50,407 nt of DNA from Planctomycetaceae bacterium (GCA_007121535.1 SKKK01000453.1:1-50407), one strand, 5' to 3'. Shown: positions 1 to 8,885, numbered from the stretch's first letter. The notes: generated by a model from the letters alone, not told the origin. Numbers and translations are program-made.

Positions 1-95
1 CACGGCGCTAGCCGCCGGTTCTGGACGCCACCGGCGGCTAGCGCCGTGCCGCTCACTCATCGCGACCCCAAGATTTCGCCTGGACAACGCACTAG
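1..95. repeat. REPIN-like palindrome, left part cut by window edge
   Basis: Perfect 18-bp arms at 1-18 and 31-48 form a hairpin around GCGCTAGC. They are followed by CCGCTCA and, at 74-95, a tail ending in ACAACGCACTAG. The whole stretch matches the right half of the complete element at 34432-34566; the left half would lie before base 1. The arms are seen directly; calling it a REPIN (paired inverted REP) is inference from its organisation. Confidence 0.75.
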
Positions 96-107
96 CCTGG
101 ATTATTC

Positions 108-182
108 ATCAGCCGCAGGGCGCTAGCCCCGGTTACCGTAACGGCTGCACCAACCGGACGCTAACGCATCTCGGCTGATCTG
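108..182. repeat. second, imperfect REP-type palindrome
   Basis: The left arm near 110-136 (TCAGCCGCAGGGCGCTAGCC, then CGGTT) pairs imperfectly with the right arm near 153-181 (AACCGGACGCTAACGC ... CGGCTGATC). It shares the GCGCTAGC core with the element before it but has different flanks, so it is a related or second subfamily. It lies just upstream of the ThuA-DUF1080 gene and may contribute to its leader. Confidence 0.5.
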
Positions 183-264
183 CGCGGCCCCGCGATCACC
201 GCAAACAAGAACAGCAACGTTGTTTCTTCTCGTGTCCCAAAGCAAAGAAGGAGAGACCCAAAAA

Positions 265-1896
265 ATGACCCATCGAAAATCAACGCCGATCATGCTGTCG
301 ACCCTGCTAATCCTGATACCAAGCGTCACGATGGCGCAAGTCGAACAGATCGCGCCGCATCGCCAGAAGCAGATCTGGGAGGCCGCTCCGGCCAAAGCAC
401 GCGTCGCGCCCAAAACCGAGAGAACCGTACTGGTCTTCAATACCCCGGACCACTTGTATCCGAAGGATCCTCACAAAGGCTACTGCGTACCCTACGGCAG
501 CTACGCGATGCAAGCGTTGGGCGAAAAGAGCGGTGCCTACAAGCCGGTGGTCAGCGCCGACTTGGCGATGTTTCTGCCCGAGAACATCAAGCAGTTCGAT
601 GCCATCGTGTTGAACAACACGGCCGGGGCATGGATCATCCCCTCGGACGCCGACATGGAACGGCCCGAATTCCGCAAGCATGGCGATGACAAGGAAGCGG
701 TCGAGCGCGTATTGCGTCGTAGCCTGTTGGACTGGGTCGCAGACGGTGGCGGGATCATGGCTTTCCATTTCGCCACCGGAGGGAACCAGCACTGGCCCGA
801 GTTCCTCGAGTTGCTGGGTGGACGATTCGTCGGCCATCCGTGGAACGAAGAGGTCGGGATCCGAGTCGATGAGCCGGATCACCCGCTGGTAGCTGCCTTC
901 GATGGCAAAGACTTCCGGTTGGCCGACGAAATCTACGAATTCAGCGATCCACACGACCGTCGCAAGCCCCAGGATCTTACGAAGCTACGTGTGCTGCTGT
1001 CGTTGGACAAAGCTCGCACCAACATGGACGTCAAGTGGATCAATTTTCCCGAAGAGGAATTCGCCCAGGCCTGGGTCAAGCCGCATGGAAAGGGCCGCGT
1101 GTTCTATACCGGATTCGGACATCGAACCGAATTGTATTGGAACCCGACGATCCTGCAGTTCTATCTGGACGCCATCCAATTCGCCTGCGGCGACCTCGAA
1201 GCACCGATCGAGCCGCGCGCGGCCGACCCGGAAACAGAAACCACCGGAATGGCACCGCCTGGCGCCTGTCACCCACCCGAAGGATTCATCTCGCTGTTCG
1301 ACGGTCAGACCCTCGACGGTTGGCGTGGCGACCCGGAACTGTGGTCCGTCCGCGATGGCGCGATCACCGGTGTCACGACCGCAGAGACCAAGTTGACCGA
1401 GAACAAGTTTTTGGTCTGGAACGAGCACGTGGAAGACTTCGAACTGCGGTTGAAATTCCGTCTGCAAGGAGGCAACTCGGGCATCTATTTCCGAGCCAAA
1501 GAGCGTGCTGAGGGCGAGCAACTCCGAGATCCGGTCGTAGGCATGCAGGCCGACTTCGACCACTCGGGCCGTTGGACCGGCGTCTTGATGGAGTACCTGA
1601 TGCGTGGCGTCCTGGCCGAACGCGGCGAGCGCGTCGTGATCGACTCGGACGGCACCCGCCGAGTGATCGGATCGGTCGGCGACCCGGAAGAACTGCTCGC
1701 AGCGATCGATGTGAGCCAATGGAACGACTACACCATCATCGCCCGAGGCGGCCGGATCATCTTGAAGATCAACGACGTCACAATGTGCGACATCGAAGAC
1801 CACGACCCAAGGCGCCTGCAAAGCGGCGTCCTAGCCCTGCAAATCCACACCGGCCCCCCGATGACCGTCCAGTTCAAAGACATCTACTTCCGCTGA
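265..1896 (+). CDS. secreted ThuA-like / DUF1080 two-domain protein
   Basis: This is a 543-residue exported protein. The ATG at 265 is chosen because AAGGAGAG lies at 249-256 and a signal peptide follows (MTHRKSTPIMLSTLL ... TMAQ). Residues about 53-320 look like a ThuA (trehalose utilisation) class-I-glutamine-amidotransferase-like fold. Residues about 340-543 are a DUF1080 / 3-keto-disaccharide hydrolase-type concanavalin-like domain, starting FISLFDGQTLDGW and containing GGNSGIYFRA. Both domains are abundant in Planctomycetota, where they are linked to secreted carbohydrate turnover. The fusion suggests periplasmic processing of oxidised or modified sugars, but the substrate cannot be read from the sequence. 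A smaller stand-alone DUF1080 protein is at 9104-9850. Confidence 0.9.
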   Translation: MTHRKSTPIMLSTLLILIPSVTMAQVEQIAPHRQKQIWEAAPAKARVAPKTERTVLVFNTPDHLYPKDPHKGYCVPYGSYAMQALGEKSGAYKPVVSADLAMFLPENIKQFDAIVLNNTAGAWIIPSDADMERPEFRKHGDDKEAVERVLRRSLLDWVADGGGIMAFHFATGGNQHWPEFLELLGGRFVGHPWNEEVGIRVDEPDHPLVAAFDGKDFRLADEIYEFSDPHDRRKPQDLTKLRVLLSLDKARTNMDVKWINFPEEEFAQAWVKPHGKGRVFYTGFGHRTELYWNPTILQFYLDAIQFACGDLEAPIEPRAADPETETTGMAPPGACHPPEGFISLFDGQTLDGWRGDPELWSVRDGAITGVTTAETKLTENKFLVWNEHVEDFELRLKFRLQGGNSGIYFRAKERAEGEQLRDPVVGMQADFDHSGRWTGVLMEYLMRGVLAERGERVVIDSDGTRRVIGSVGDPEELLAAIDVSQWNDYTIIARGGRIILKINDVTMCDIEDHDPRRLQSGVLALQIHTGPPMTVQFKDIYFR

Positions 1897-2025
1897 GAAG
1901 TCGAAGCGAGGTGATCCCGAAAAGAATTCTGCAATTGCTCCGTGAAAAGCAGAAAATTTCTGTTCTTGGGGTGTTACCAAAAAGTCTTTCTACACATATT
2001 ACGGCTATCCCGCAGGGAATCGAAA

Positions 2026-2658
2026 ATGGCTACTGAAACAACAATACCAACTTACTGGTGTGCAAATTTCGACAACTATTCCGCGCTAACTCACGGGATT
2101 GAGAACGATTCCTGGTTGGTTCAGTATCAATACGAACACGCCGGTTTCGACTACCAAGGACACAGGAACCAACGGGGCATGGTTAAGAGAGCTTGGAAGG
2201 GTTTTTCCGATGTCCAGATCGGTGATTGGCTGGTCGCCTATCTCAAGAGTAATACGTTCTTTGCCATCGGTCAGGTTCGACAGCCGAGAATCTTCTCTAA
2301 TCCTGACGTTCAAATTAACGACGATACGGTCGAACGCACACTCCACGAGAAGTCCCACAAACACTTGGCTGGTGTTGTTCGATATCGAGACGCCCCAGCA
2401 TACTACGAAGATTACACTGATTCTTGGCGATACAATTTGGACGAACCAGGCGAAGGTGTGCCGCCGTATTTCTCGTATCCGCAGAGACTTGACGTCGATT
2501 CTTGGCTGCACTATGTCGATGGCGGCGTATATCTCGGCGGATTGGGGCCAATTGTTCCAATTTACCAATTGCGCGAACCATTATTCCGAATACCACAAGA
2601 ATTCTTTGACAAAATCGTCGATGGCTTACGAGAGTTCGCACCAAATGCGGCGGGATAA
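2026..2658 (+). CDS. orphan protein with an EVE/PUA-like look; probable cassette gene
   Basis: This is a 210-residue protein with no signal peptide or membrane segment. The ATG at 2026 follows a weak AGGGA. The sequence is visibly more AT-rich than its neighbours. The middle part (about residues 40-90) has a pattern of a conserved Trp, then GDWLVAYLK and FFAIGQV, which recalls EVE/PUA-like small-molecule or modified-base reader domains. That resemblance is weak and I do not assign a function. The stop codon TAA is embedded in TAACAAAGGGGGATGCA, the left edge of an attC-like palindrome, and there are more such sites downstream. This makes an integron-type cassette gene likely. Both neighbouring genes belong to the ordinary high-GC backbone. 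Confidence 0.7.
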   Translation: MATETTIPTYWCANFDNYSALTHGIENDSWLVQYQYEHAGFDYQGHRNQRGMVKRAWKGFSDVQIGDWLVAYLKSNTFFAIGQVRQPRIFSNPDVQINDDTVERTLHEKSHKHLAGVVRYRDAPAYYEDYTDSWRYNLDEPGEGVPPYFSYPQRLDVDSWLHYVDGGVYLGGLGPIVPIYQLREPLFRIPQEFFDKIVDGLREFAPNAAG

Positions 2659-2736
2659 CAAAGGGGGATGCATGGGAACCATGATAAGGTCGCGCGTGAT
2701 TGAAAATCGTTTGGCGTCGTCCAGTGATCACGAGCC
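2655..2736 (+). other. degenerate attC-like site behind the orphan gene
   Basis: The left arm GGATGCATGG (from 2669) faces CCAGTGATCACG (2721-2732). The arms pair as GAT[G]CA-TGG against GATCACTGG, with one unpaired G after GAT, the arrangement of an attC extrahelical base. The expected right core site (GTT...) is missing: the sequence passes directly into AAAGGGGTCAGGAGC at 2741, a motif resembling the palindromic element at 8813-8885, which may have replaced it. Confidence 0.4.
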
Positions 2737-2804
2737 GAATAAAGGGGTCAGGAGCATATACTGGGTGATCCAGGCAACGGAGACAAGAAGGCATGCAGGG
2801 TACG

Positions 2805-2895
2805 GCCGAACCAATCGGATGCACGCGAGGCGACGGCGACGACGGCGCAGATGGTTGAATCACGCGCGCCGCCCGCGTGATCGGGAACGTTACGA
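2805..2895 (+). other. attC-like recombination site
   Basis: The left core is GCCGAAC at 2805. The left arm GATGCACGCGAGGCGACGGCG spans 2818-2838, but only its first part needs reading: GATGCACGCG. The right arm CGCCGCCCGCGTGATC ends at 2882, and a GTTACGA core is at 2889. Folded, the arms pair GAT[G]CACGCG against GATCACGCG, with an extrahelical G after GAT and small bulges further in. This is the hallmark of single-stranded integron attC sites. No gene is visible between this site and the previous one. Confidence 0.6.
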
Positions 2896-3072
2896 TCTAG
2901 ACCCGACCACCACGTAGAAAATCGAACGCTCGTCGACGGGGCTGAAACCGAACGACCTCGGACGGGGCGACGAACGGGATTAACCCATCGCTTCTGGGCC
3001 TCACCGCCCACCCCGCCTCGGCGGAAGGGTGATTGGCCGGCTAGAACGTGCGTCCCCCGGAACAACCTTTTT

Positions 3073-3110
3073 CCCCTCGCCGTCCGCCGTAGGCGGCGGA
3101 CGGCGAGGGG
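3073..3110. repeat. 38-bp perfect hairpin
   Basis: CCCCTCGCCGTCCGCC is followed by a GTAGGC loop and its exact complement, giving a 16-bp GC-rich stem. It sits in a gene-free stretch (2896-3336) between attC-like sites. It could be a mobile hairpin element or a strong RNA structure. There is no U-tract after it, so it is not a classical terminator. Confidence 0.75.
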
Positions 3111-3235
3111 AAGGGCGGGAGGGGCGGGCGCGGCGTCTAGCCCTCGAGTCGTCGCTCGGCCGACGCGGGGTCGGCGGCGGCGGGAGATGTGAAGACTGCA
3201 AACAAAGGACCGCTTCCTGCCCGAATTCAACGCTC

Positions 3236-3311
3236 AATCTATCCCGCCTGTTCCCGTGGTCAACTCGTCCTGACGCCAACCCCCATTCCACGGGAACAGG
3301 CAGGATAGATC
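3236..3311. repeat. inverted repeat, 24-bp arms
   Basis: The arms at 3236-3259 and 3288-3311 are near-perfect inverted copies (shared core CTGTTCCCGTGG), separated by 28 bp. The element ends 26 bp before the stop codon of the minus-strand antitoxin-like gene, so it could be read as a large 3' hairpin of that transcript, or it could be a small non-autonomous palindromic element. Apart from this and the 3073-3110 hairpin I see nothing in 2896-3336. Confidence 0.6.
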
Positions 3312-3336
3312 GCAATACGTTTCTTTTCTGCAGAAA

Positions 3337-3594
3337 CTAGCTTGGAATCGCTTCGCGTTCCACCTCGATCCTGGAGACGCGATATCCCGCACACTCGATA
3401 TCGAAAACGGCCGAAGAAAGCGCCGAGTCGAATGAGTTGGCATAGCGCTCGAACAGCAACGCCATCCCTTCGCTATGCCCGCGGATGGACGCATCGGTGC
3501 AGCCCGCGTTTCCCAGCGCGTCCGTAGCGTCTAGTATCTCGTCTTGCGAAATCTGCGGCATGGGAACAATTACGCTGAATCGATAACTGGACAT
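3337..3594 (-). CDS. small antitoxin-like protein
   Basis: This is an 85-residue protein beginning MSSYRFSVIVP. The start at 3594 is fixed by a perfect AGGAGGG eight bases upstream. The pattern is a beta-strand N-terminus, then a GCTDASIRGHSEGMALLFER-type segment, then a C-terminal helix with a hydrophobic tail. It matches a widespread small family usually encoded just after a toxin-like partner of about 75-80 residues, which I recognise only from sequence memory. The upstream gene here is that partner in broken form (3570-3719), and the two overlap. This copy is therefore probably an orphaned antitoxin that has kept its reading frame and ribosome-binding site. Confidence 0.6.
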   Translation of the reverse strand: MSSYRFSVIVPMPQISQDEILDATDALGNAGCTDASIRGHSEGMALLFERYANSFDSALSSAVFDIECAGYRVSRIEVEREAIPS

Positions 3595-3719
3595 GATCGC
3601 AGCCCTCCTACGATTCGCCGGGACAACGATCCGCGGATCGTCCAACCTTGCTCTTCGGCGTACTTCAAGGCTTCGCGGATGTGCTTGTTGGGATGGTCTG
3701 CCACTTCACTGACTTGCAT
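3570..3719 (-). pseudogene. internally deleted toxin-like partner gene
   Basis: The reading frame starts MQVSEVADHPNKHIREALKY at 3719 and continues AEEQGWTIR. This is the typical N-terminus of the small HicA-like/mRNA-interferase-type partner of the antitoxin-like family next door. After TIR the family normally continues for about 40-45 residues with an aromatic/His/Trp-rich catalytic half. Here the frame runs straight into the leader of the downstream gene and stops after 49 codons. The second half seems to have been lost by a clean deletion that kept the downstream ribosome-binding site. It is unlikely to be an active toxin. Confidence 0.55.
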
Positions 3720-3799
3720 GTTGTGTTACACGTACTTGTTCGATCACGAGAGCGTGAACCAAGTCATCGTCGAACCGGAGGGTACGAAAGTTTAGTCAC

Positions 3800-3894
3800 G
3801 CCGAATCATCGGATGAACGAGAGCGACGGATACGATCGGTTGTCGGTGGTTGGCGTCTTGGCCGCCGCCTCGTTATCCGTCTCGTTCGTTGAAA
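3800..3894. other. possible degenerate attC-like site
   Basis: GCCGAATCATCGGATGAACG (3800-3819) resembles the left end of the better site at 2805 (GCCGAACCAATCGGATGCACG). GAACGAG and ACGGATA on the left pair with TATCCGT and CTCGTTC on the right (3873-3886), followed by GTTGAAA. The stem carries a four-base bulge. The pairing is weaker than in the other sites, so this is tentative. In the rest of 3720-4063 I see no gene. Confidence 0.35.
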
Positions 3895-4063
3895 CGACTC
3901 GTGTACCGCTGAGCTTCCACTTCAGCCACCTCGTTCCGCTTGACTGGCGCCCAAGTGCGTGCTTTCCGAGATCTACCGGATTGCAAGAATCGGCTTGGGC
4001 GTTTAGTCTTGGAGATCGTCAGCAGACAGATTTCGGCGGAATGATAAAGGAACGAACCAGCGG

Positions 4064-5740
4064 ATGAGCAGACAGTACATTTTCACGATCGAACGATTGA
4101 CCAAGAAGCATGGCCCGCGCGAGGTCTTGAAGGATATTTGGTTGGCCTTTTATCCGGGGGCAAAGATCGGCGTGCTGGGGCGCAACGGCTCGGGAAAGAG
4201 CACCCTGCTGCGGATCATGGCGGGGGTCGACCAGGATTTCGACGGCGAAGCTCGTTTGACGGCCGGGTTCACGCGGGGCTACCTGCCGCAGGAGCCGCAG
4301 TTGAATCCCGACAAGGATGTCTGGGGCAATGTCGAGGAAGCGGTGGCGCCGCGCCGCGCGCTGTTGGACCGCTACAACCAGATCAGCGCGGAATTGGCCG
4401 AGCCGATGGACGATGCGCGGATGCAGAAGCTGTGCGACGAAATGGCCCGGTTGCAGGACCAGATCGAAGCGTCGCATACGTGGGAGCTGGACCGCGAGAT
4501 CGAAATCGCCTTCGATGTCATGAACCTGCCGCCTCGCGATGCCGAAGTTTCGACCTTGTCGGGCGGCGAGCGGCGGCGAGTGGCCTTGTGCAAGCTGCTG
4601 CTGCAACGACCCGATCTGCTGCTGTTGGATGAACCGACGAATCATCTGGACGCCGAGGCGATCCATTGGCTGGAGCGGCATCTGTCCGAATACCCGGGCA
4701 CGGTGGTGGCGGTGACTCACGACCGGTACTTCCTGGACAATGTCGCGGGTTGGATCCTGGAACTGGACCGCGGTCGAGGAATCCCCTGGGAAGGCAATTA
4801 CAGTTCCTGGCTGGACCAAAAGCAAGAGAGGTTGGCGCGGGAGGAAAAGTCCAGCCAGGCTCGACAAAAGTCCTTGCAACGCGAATTGGACTGGGTCCGC
4901 ATGGCGCCGCGGGCTCGCCAAGCCAAGAGCAAGGCGCGTTTGAAGGCCTACGAACAACTGGCTGCCCAGCAATATGAAGAGCGACTGGACGAATTCGAAA
5001 TCCAGATCCCGCCAGGCAATCACCTGGGTAATCTGGTGATCGAAGCGCGAGGCCTGACCAAAGGTTTCGGCGATACCGTGTTGATCGAAAACTTGGATTT
5101 CAACCTGCCGCCGGGTGGGATCGTGGGGATCATCGGCCCCAACGGCGCGGGAAAAACGACCCTTTTCCGCATGATCACCGGCGAACAGCAACCGGATGCG
5201 GGCCAGTTGCGAGTGGGCGACACGGTGGAGCTGGGTTACGTGGACCAGAACCGGGACGCTTTGCAGGCGAACAACACCGTCTATCAGGAGATTTCCGGCG
5301 GTCACGAAACCTTGGAGATGGGCGGCCGGAAAATCAACTCACGAGCCTACGTATCGCGATTCAATTTTCGAGGCCCGGACCAGGAGAAGCGGGTCGGTGA
5401 TCTCTCGGGCGGCGAGCGGAATCGCGTCCATCTGGCCAAGCTCTTGCGCCGAGGATCGAATCTGTTGTTGCTGGATGAGCCGACCAACGATCTGGACGTG
5501 GACACGCTGCGAGCGCTGGAGGAGGCCATCCTGAACTACGCCGGATGCGTCGTGATGATCACCCACGACCGCTGGTTCCTGGACCGGTTGGCAACTCATA
5601 TCCTGGCCTTCGAAGGCGATGGATACGTGCATTGGTGTGAAGGCAATTTCCAGACTTACGAACAGCAGCGTCGTGAACGGCTGGGAATCCGTGAGGACCA
5701 ACCGCAGCGATTTCGCTACAAGCGGCTGAAGAGCGGCTGA
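4064..5740 (+). CDS. ettA: energy-dependent translational throttle ABC-F protein EttA
   Basis: This is a 558-residue duplicated ABC ATPase without membrane segments, the length expected for EttA. Site 1 has Walker [10 protein letters not shown] at residues 39-47, signature [11 protein letters not shown] near 163, and Walker [13 protein letters not shown] near 186. Site 2 has GPNGAGKTT near 357, [11 protein letters not shown] near 446 and [10 protein letters not shown] near 466. The linker at about 240-320 is rich in Arg/Lys/Gln, as in the P-site tRNA interaction motif of ABC-F proteins. EttA binds the ribosomal E site and gates the first elongation step according to the ATP/ADP ratio. An AAGGAAC lies about 11 bases before the ATG. 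The gene is monocistronic here. Confidence 0.93.
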   Translation: MSRQYIFTIERLTKKHGPREVLKDIWLAFYPGAKIGVLGRNGSGKSTLLRIMAGVDQDFDGEARLTAGFTRGYLPQEPQLNPDKDVWGNVEEAVAPRRALLDRYNQISAELAEPMDDARMQKLCDEMARLQDQIEASHTWELDREIEIAFDVMNLPPRDAEVSTLSGGERRRVALCKLLLQRPDLLLLDEPTNHLDAEAIHWLERHLSEYPGTVVAVTHDRYFLDNVAGWILELDRGRGIPWEGNYSSWLDQKQERLAREEKSSQARQKSLQRELDWVRMAPRARQAKSKARLKAYEQLAAQQYEERLDEFEIQIPPGNHLGNLVIEARGLTKGFGDTVLIENLDFNLPPGGIVGIIGPNGAGKTTLFRMITGEQQPDAGQLRVGDTVELGYVDQNRDALQANNTVYQEISGGHETLEMGGRKINSRAYVSRFNFRGPDQEKRVGDLSGGERNRVHLAKLLRRGSNLLLLDEPTNDLDVDTLRALEEAILNYAGCVVMITHDRWFLDRLATHILAFEGDGYVHWCEGNFQTYEQQRRERLGIREDQPQRFRYKRLKSG

Positions 5741-5914
5741 AGAGGGGTGGCGTTACAGTTTTTGGATGTAAGATGTGCACGCGGCGCCCGCATCGTAAAC
5801 GGAGGTCGGTTCAGTACGCTCTGGGAGCGTCAATGGTGACGTTCGTCTCGAATGCGAATACGAATTCGAACGTTTTTTGGGTTGCGGGCGTCCGCCCGCG
5901 TTAGGAGAAGGAAC

Positions 5915-6877
5915 ATGTACGCACGCCAAGTCGGTTTGATCGCTTTGATGATCATCGCGGTATTCAACAGTGCTGCGGGGGCTCAGCAGACACCTGCGGA
6001 ATCCGTGTATCTGTTCAGCTATTTCCGTGGCAATGGCGAAACGGGACTGCATCTTGCCTACAGCCATGACGGTTTGAAATGGACGGCGCTGAAGAACAAC
6101 CAATCGTTTCTCACGCCGAAGATCGGCAGCAAGCTGATGCGGGATCCGAGTATCGTGCAAGGCCCGGACGGCACGTTCCATATGGTCTGGACCACGGGGT
6201 GGTGGGACAACGGTATCGGCGTGGCCCATTCCGACGATTTGATCAACTGGTCGGAGCAGACCTTTCTGCCGGTGATGGAGCACGAACCGACGGCCAAGAA
6301 CTGCTGGGCGCCGGAAATCTATTACGATGCGCCGACGGAGACCTATCTGATTTGTTGGGCAACGACCATTCCGGGACGTTTTCCCGAGACCGAGCATCCT
6401 GACGACGACCACAACCACCGGATGTATTACGTCGCCACGAAGGACTTCGAAACCTATACGGACTCGGCCTTGTTCTACGAACCGGGTTTCAACGTGATCG
6501 ACACGTTCATCATTCACGATGCAAAGAACGATCGTTACGCGATGTTCTTGAAGAATGAAACCAAGGCGCCCCAAGCCGAAAAGAATATCCGCGTCGCTTT
6601 TGCCCAGCAGGCCGCCGGCCCTTATGGCCCGGCATCCGAGCCGATCACCGGCGACTATTGGGCCGAAGGACCGGCCGCCCTGAAGATCGGCCAACGATGG
6701 ATCGTCTATTTCGACAAGTACACCCAAGGCAGGTATGGCGCGGTGGCCTCGTACGATCTGGAAACGTGGCGCGATATCTCCGATCAGGTGCATTTCCCGC
6801 GTGGAACCCGTCATGGAACGGCGTTCGAAGTGGCGCCGTCGGTGCTGGAAAAACTCAAAACGGTTCAACCGGATTGA
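5915..6877 (+). CDS. secreted GH43-like beta-propeller glycosidase
   Basis: This is a 320-residue protein with signal peptide MYARQVGLIALMIIAVFNSA. The ATG at 5915 is chosen over upstream in-frame codons because of AGGAGAAGG just before it and because the signal peptide starts there. RDPSIVQGPDGTFHMVWTTG, CWAPEIYYDAPTETYLICWA and YWAEGPAALKIGQRW are typical blade motifs of GH43/GH117-like five-bladed propellers. The Asp in RDPSI and the acids in APEI and AEGP are the likely active-site candidates. It probably trims arabinose-, xylose- or galactose-type side chains outside the cytoplasm; the substrate is unknown. It converges on purK with only about 30 bases between. Confidence 0.85.
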   Translation: MYARQVGLIALMIIAVFNSAAGAQQTPAESVYLFSYFRGNGETGLHLAYSHDGLKWTALKNNQSFLTPKIGSKLMRDPSIVQGPDGTFHMVWTTGWWDNGIGVAHSDDLINWSEQTFLPVMEHEPTAKNCWAPEIYYDAPTETYLICWATTIPGRFPETEHPDDDHNHRMYYVATKDFETYTDSALFYEPGFNVIDTFIIHDAKNDRYAMFLKNETKAPQAEKNIRVAFAQQAAGPYGPASEPITGDYWAEGPAALKIGQRWIVYFDKYTQGRYGAVASYDLETWRDISDQVHFPRGTRHGTAFEVAPSVLEKLKTVQPD

Positions 6878-6879
6878 GG

Positions 6880-6920
6880 CTCAACGCGAGACTCTCAACG
6901 CGAGACTCTCAACGCGAATT
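6880..6920. repeat. 14-bp direct repeat between convergent genes
   Basis: The unit CTCAACGCGAGACT occurs at 6880-6893 and 6894-6907, and a third partial copy at 6908-6917 supplies the purK stop codon (TGA on the minus strand). It looks like a short slippage-type duplication at the end of purK. Confidence 0.7.
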
Positions 6921-8051
6921 TCGCAACTGGCGGCGGGCTTCCAGCGCGAGCTTGGCGGCGGCTTCGGCGGTCGAGGCCAGCGCCGTCAGGTGTCCCATCT
7001 TGCGACCGGGACGAGCTTCGCGTTTTCCGTAGAGGTGCAGTTTGATATCCGGCATCGAACAGGCTCGTTCCCAGGCCGGCTCACCATCGCTCCAAAGGTC
7101 GCCCAGCAGATTGACCATCGCCGCAGGCTGCAATTGCTTGGTCGACCCGAGCGGCAATCCGCACACCGCACGAACCTGCTGTTCGAATTGGCAGGCCACG
7201 TGAGCGTCGATGGTCAAATGTCCCGAGTTGTGCGGGCGGGGCGCCAATTCGTTGATCAGCAGTTGCCCTTGCCGGGTTAAAAAGAACTCGACGCACAACA
7301 CGCCTACCACATCCAGTTGGATCATCACCGATTGCGTCAGTTCCATGGCTTCCATGGCGACTTGCGGCTGCACCCCTGCCGGCGACAGGGATACATCCAG
7401 GATATGATTGCGATGGATGTTCGTGATGGGATCGAAACAAGCCAGTTCGCCGTTCATGCCCCGCGCGCCGACGACGGACAATTCGGAAGCAAAATCGATC
7501 CATCGTTCCAAGACGACGTCGCCGCCGCCCAGCGTGTCCCAAGCTTGTCCCACCTGCTCGCGCGACTCGACCCGACACTGCCCTTTGCCGTCGTAGCCCC
7601 ATGAAGCGGTCTTCATGACGGCCGGCAATCCCATGGCGGCGATCGCTTCGTCGATGTCGCTTCGCGATCGCACCGCAGCGAAAGGCGTCACGGGCAAGCC
7701 GGCGTCACGCAGGAACGTCTTCTCACGCAGACGATTCTGAGTCGTATGCAACACTCGGCCGGCTGGCCGGACCGGGGCGAAGCGAGCCGCCATCTCGGCC
7801 GTTGCGAAGGGCACGTTCTCGAATTCGAACGTGACCGCCGCCACGCTGCGCGCGAATTGACCGACGGCATCCAGATCGTCATAGCTGCATCGGATCTCGG
7901 CATCGGCCACCTGTCCCGTCGGCGTGTCGTCGTCCGGGGACAAAACATGCACGCGGTAGCCCATCCGCCGCGCGGCGATGGCAAACATGCGGCCCAATTG
8001 GCCGCTGCCCAGAACACCGATCACCGAGCCTGGAAGAATCACGCGGTTCAT
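6909..8051 (-). CDS. purK: 5-(carboxyamino)imidazole ribonucleotide synthase PurK
   Basis: This is a 380-residue ATP-grasp enzyme of normal PurK length. It converts AIR, ATP and bicarbonate to N5-CAIR in purine synthesis. The N-terminus [20 protein letters not shown] is the PurK dinucleotide-like loop. [14 protein letters not shown] is the ATP-grasp glycine loop, and VLCVEFFLT followed by [12 protein letters not shown] is the metal/ATP site. The ATG at 8051 overlaps the purE stop as ATGA, so the two genes are translationally coupled. The C-terminal tail ends inside a 14-bp direct repeat. Confidence 0.95.
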   Translation of the reverse strand: MNRVILPGSVIGVLGSGQLGRMFAIAARRMGYRVHVLSPDDDTPTGQVADAEIRCSYDDLDAVGQFARSVAAVTFEFENVPFATAEMAARFAPVRPAGRVLHTTQNRLREKTFLRDAGLPVTPFAAVRSRSDIDEAIAAMGLPAVMKTASWGYDGKGQCRVESREQVGQAWDTLGGGDVVLERWIDFASELSVVGARGMNGELACFDPITNIHRNHILDVSLSPAGVQPQVAMEAMELTQSVMIQLDVVGVLCVEFFLTRQGQLLINELAPRPHNSGHLTIDAHVACQFEQQVRAVCGLPLGSTKQLQPAAMVNLLGDLWSDGEPAWERACSMPDIKLHLYGKREARPGRKMGHLTALASTAEAAAKLALEARRQLRNSR

Positions 8052-8563
8052 AGATGGGAATTCTCCAGGACCTGCCGGGTCTGATCCGCATGGAACCGAT
8101 GAAGTTCAGCTTGCAGACGTGGATCGGCGTTGGCCAGAATTCGCACCGCAAGCAAGGCGGCATTCTTTGCGCCGGCGTCGCCGATCGCCAACGTTCCCAC
8201 AGGAACGCCGCCCGGCATTTGGACGATCGACAACAGGGAATCCAGCCCCTGCAACGCTCGGCTCTTTACCGGCACGCCCAGGACGGGCACGATGGTTTGA
8301 GCAGCGATCATGCCGGGCAGATGCGCGGCGCCACCCGCACCGGCGATGATCACCTGCAAGCCGCGTTCTTCGGCCGACGCGGCGTATTCGCTCATCCAGG
8401 CCGGCGTGCGATGAGCCGACACAACGCGGCATTCGTGAGCAACCTGGAACTGGTCCAACATCTCCGAGGCGTGTCGCATGGTTTCCCAATCCGATTGGCT
8501 GCCCATCACCACGCCAACCAACGGATGGACGTCTTTCTCTGCCGGAGAACGTTTTTCATTCAT
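8048..8563 (-). CDS. purE: N5-CAIR mutase PurE
   Basis: This is the class I PurE, which rearranges N5-CAIR to CAIR. It has the conserved [21 protein letters not shown] and [16 protein letters not shown] stretches, followed by [21 protein letters not shown] take the ATG at 8563 ([17 protein letters not shown]). An in-frame TTG nine bases upstream would also work, and neither has a clear Shine-Dalgarno. With the ATG the protein has 171 residues. It forms a two-gene operon with purK through a 4-base overlap. Confidence 0.94.
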   Translation of the reverse strand: MNEKRSPAEKDVHPLVGVVMGSQSDWETMRHASEMLDQFQVAHECRVVSAHRTPAWMSEYAASAEERGLQVIIAGAGGAAHLPGMIAAQTIVPVLGVPVKSRALQGLDSLLSIVQMPGGVPVGTLAIGDAGAKNAALLAVRILANADPRLQAELHRFHADQTRQVLENSHL

Positions 8564-8812
8564 CGAATTCAACCATGCGAAAACTAGAAAAATTGATCTT
8601 GCCGAACCTCATGGTCGTTCCTACACAGCCGCGGCAATCATCCTAAGCCTTCAAGTAGAATCCGCAAGTGGTCGGTACACTCAGTAGTAGATCTTCACAG
8701 CGTACCATCCATCGGCGCCGCGAACGACCGCAGAACCGGCGACCGGGCGCTGGCCTGTGGCAGCCACAGGTTAAGCACCCGTCCGGATATTCTTTGCTGG
8801 AATCGGGCGAAA

Positions 8813-8885
8813 GGGGTCGGGAGTCGTTTTCGGGTGACCCGCTTCCCATATGGTAGATCGTTGGCCGAAAACGACTCCCGACCCC
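8813..8885. repeat. palindromic element, REP/RAYT-type ends
   Basis: Perfect 21-bp inverted arms lie at 8813-8833 and 8865-8885 (core GGTCGGGAGTCGTTTTCGG), separated by 31 bp. Similar single ends (GGGGTCAGGAGC, GGGGTCAGGCCC) occur at 2743 and, reversed, around 43191-43204. Elements with this sequence are common in Pirellulales genomes and may be mobilised by REP-associated tyrosine transposases. No such transposase is in this window. Confidence 0.7.

Noticed and set aside
985-1821. 278-codon minus-strand frame opposite the ThuA-DUF1080 gene
   Set aside because: It is entirely antisense to a well-supported gene, has no ribosome-binding site and no protein-family character.
3001-3340. Arg/Gly-rich frames on both strands around the 3073-3110 hairpin
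   Set aside because: They exist because the GC-rich hairpin lacks stops. Composition is extreme and no ribosome-binding site or conserved sequence is visible.
4019-5305. 428-codon minus-strand frame opposite ettA
   Set aside because: It is the mirror of the ABC-F gene, whose motifs prove the plus strand; the long open frame results from high GC.
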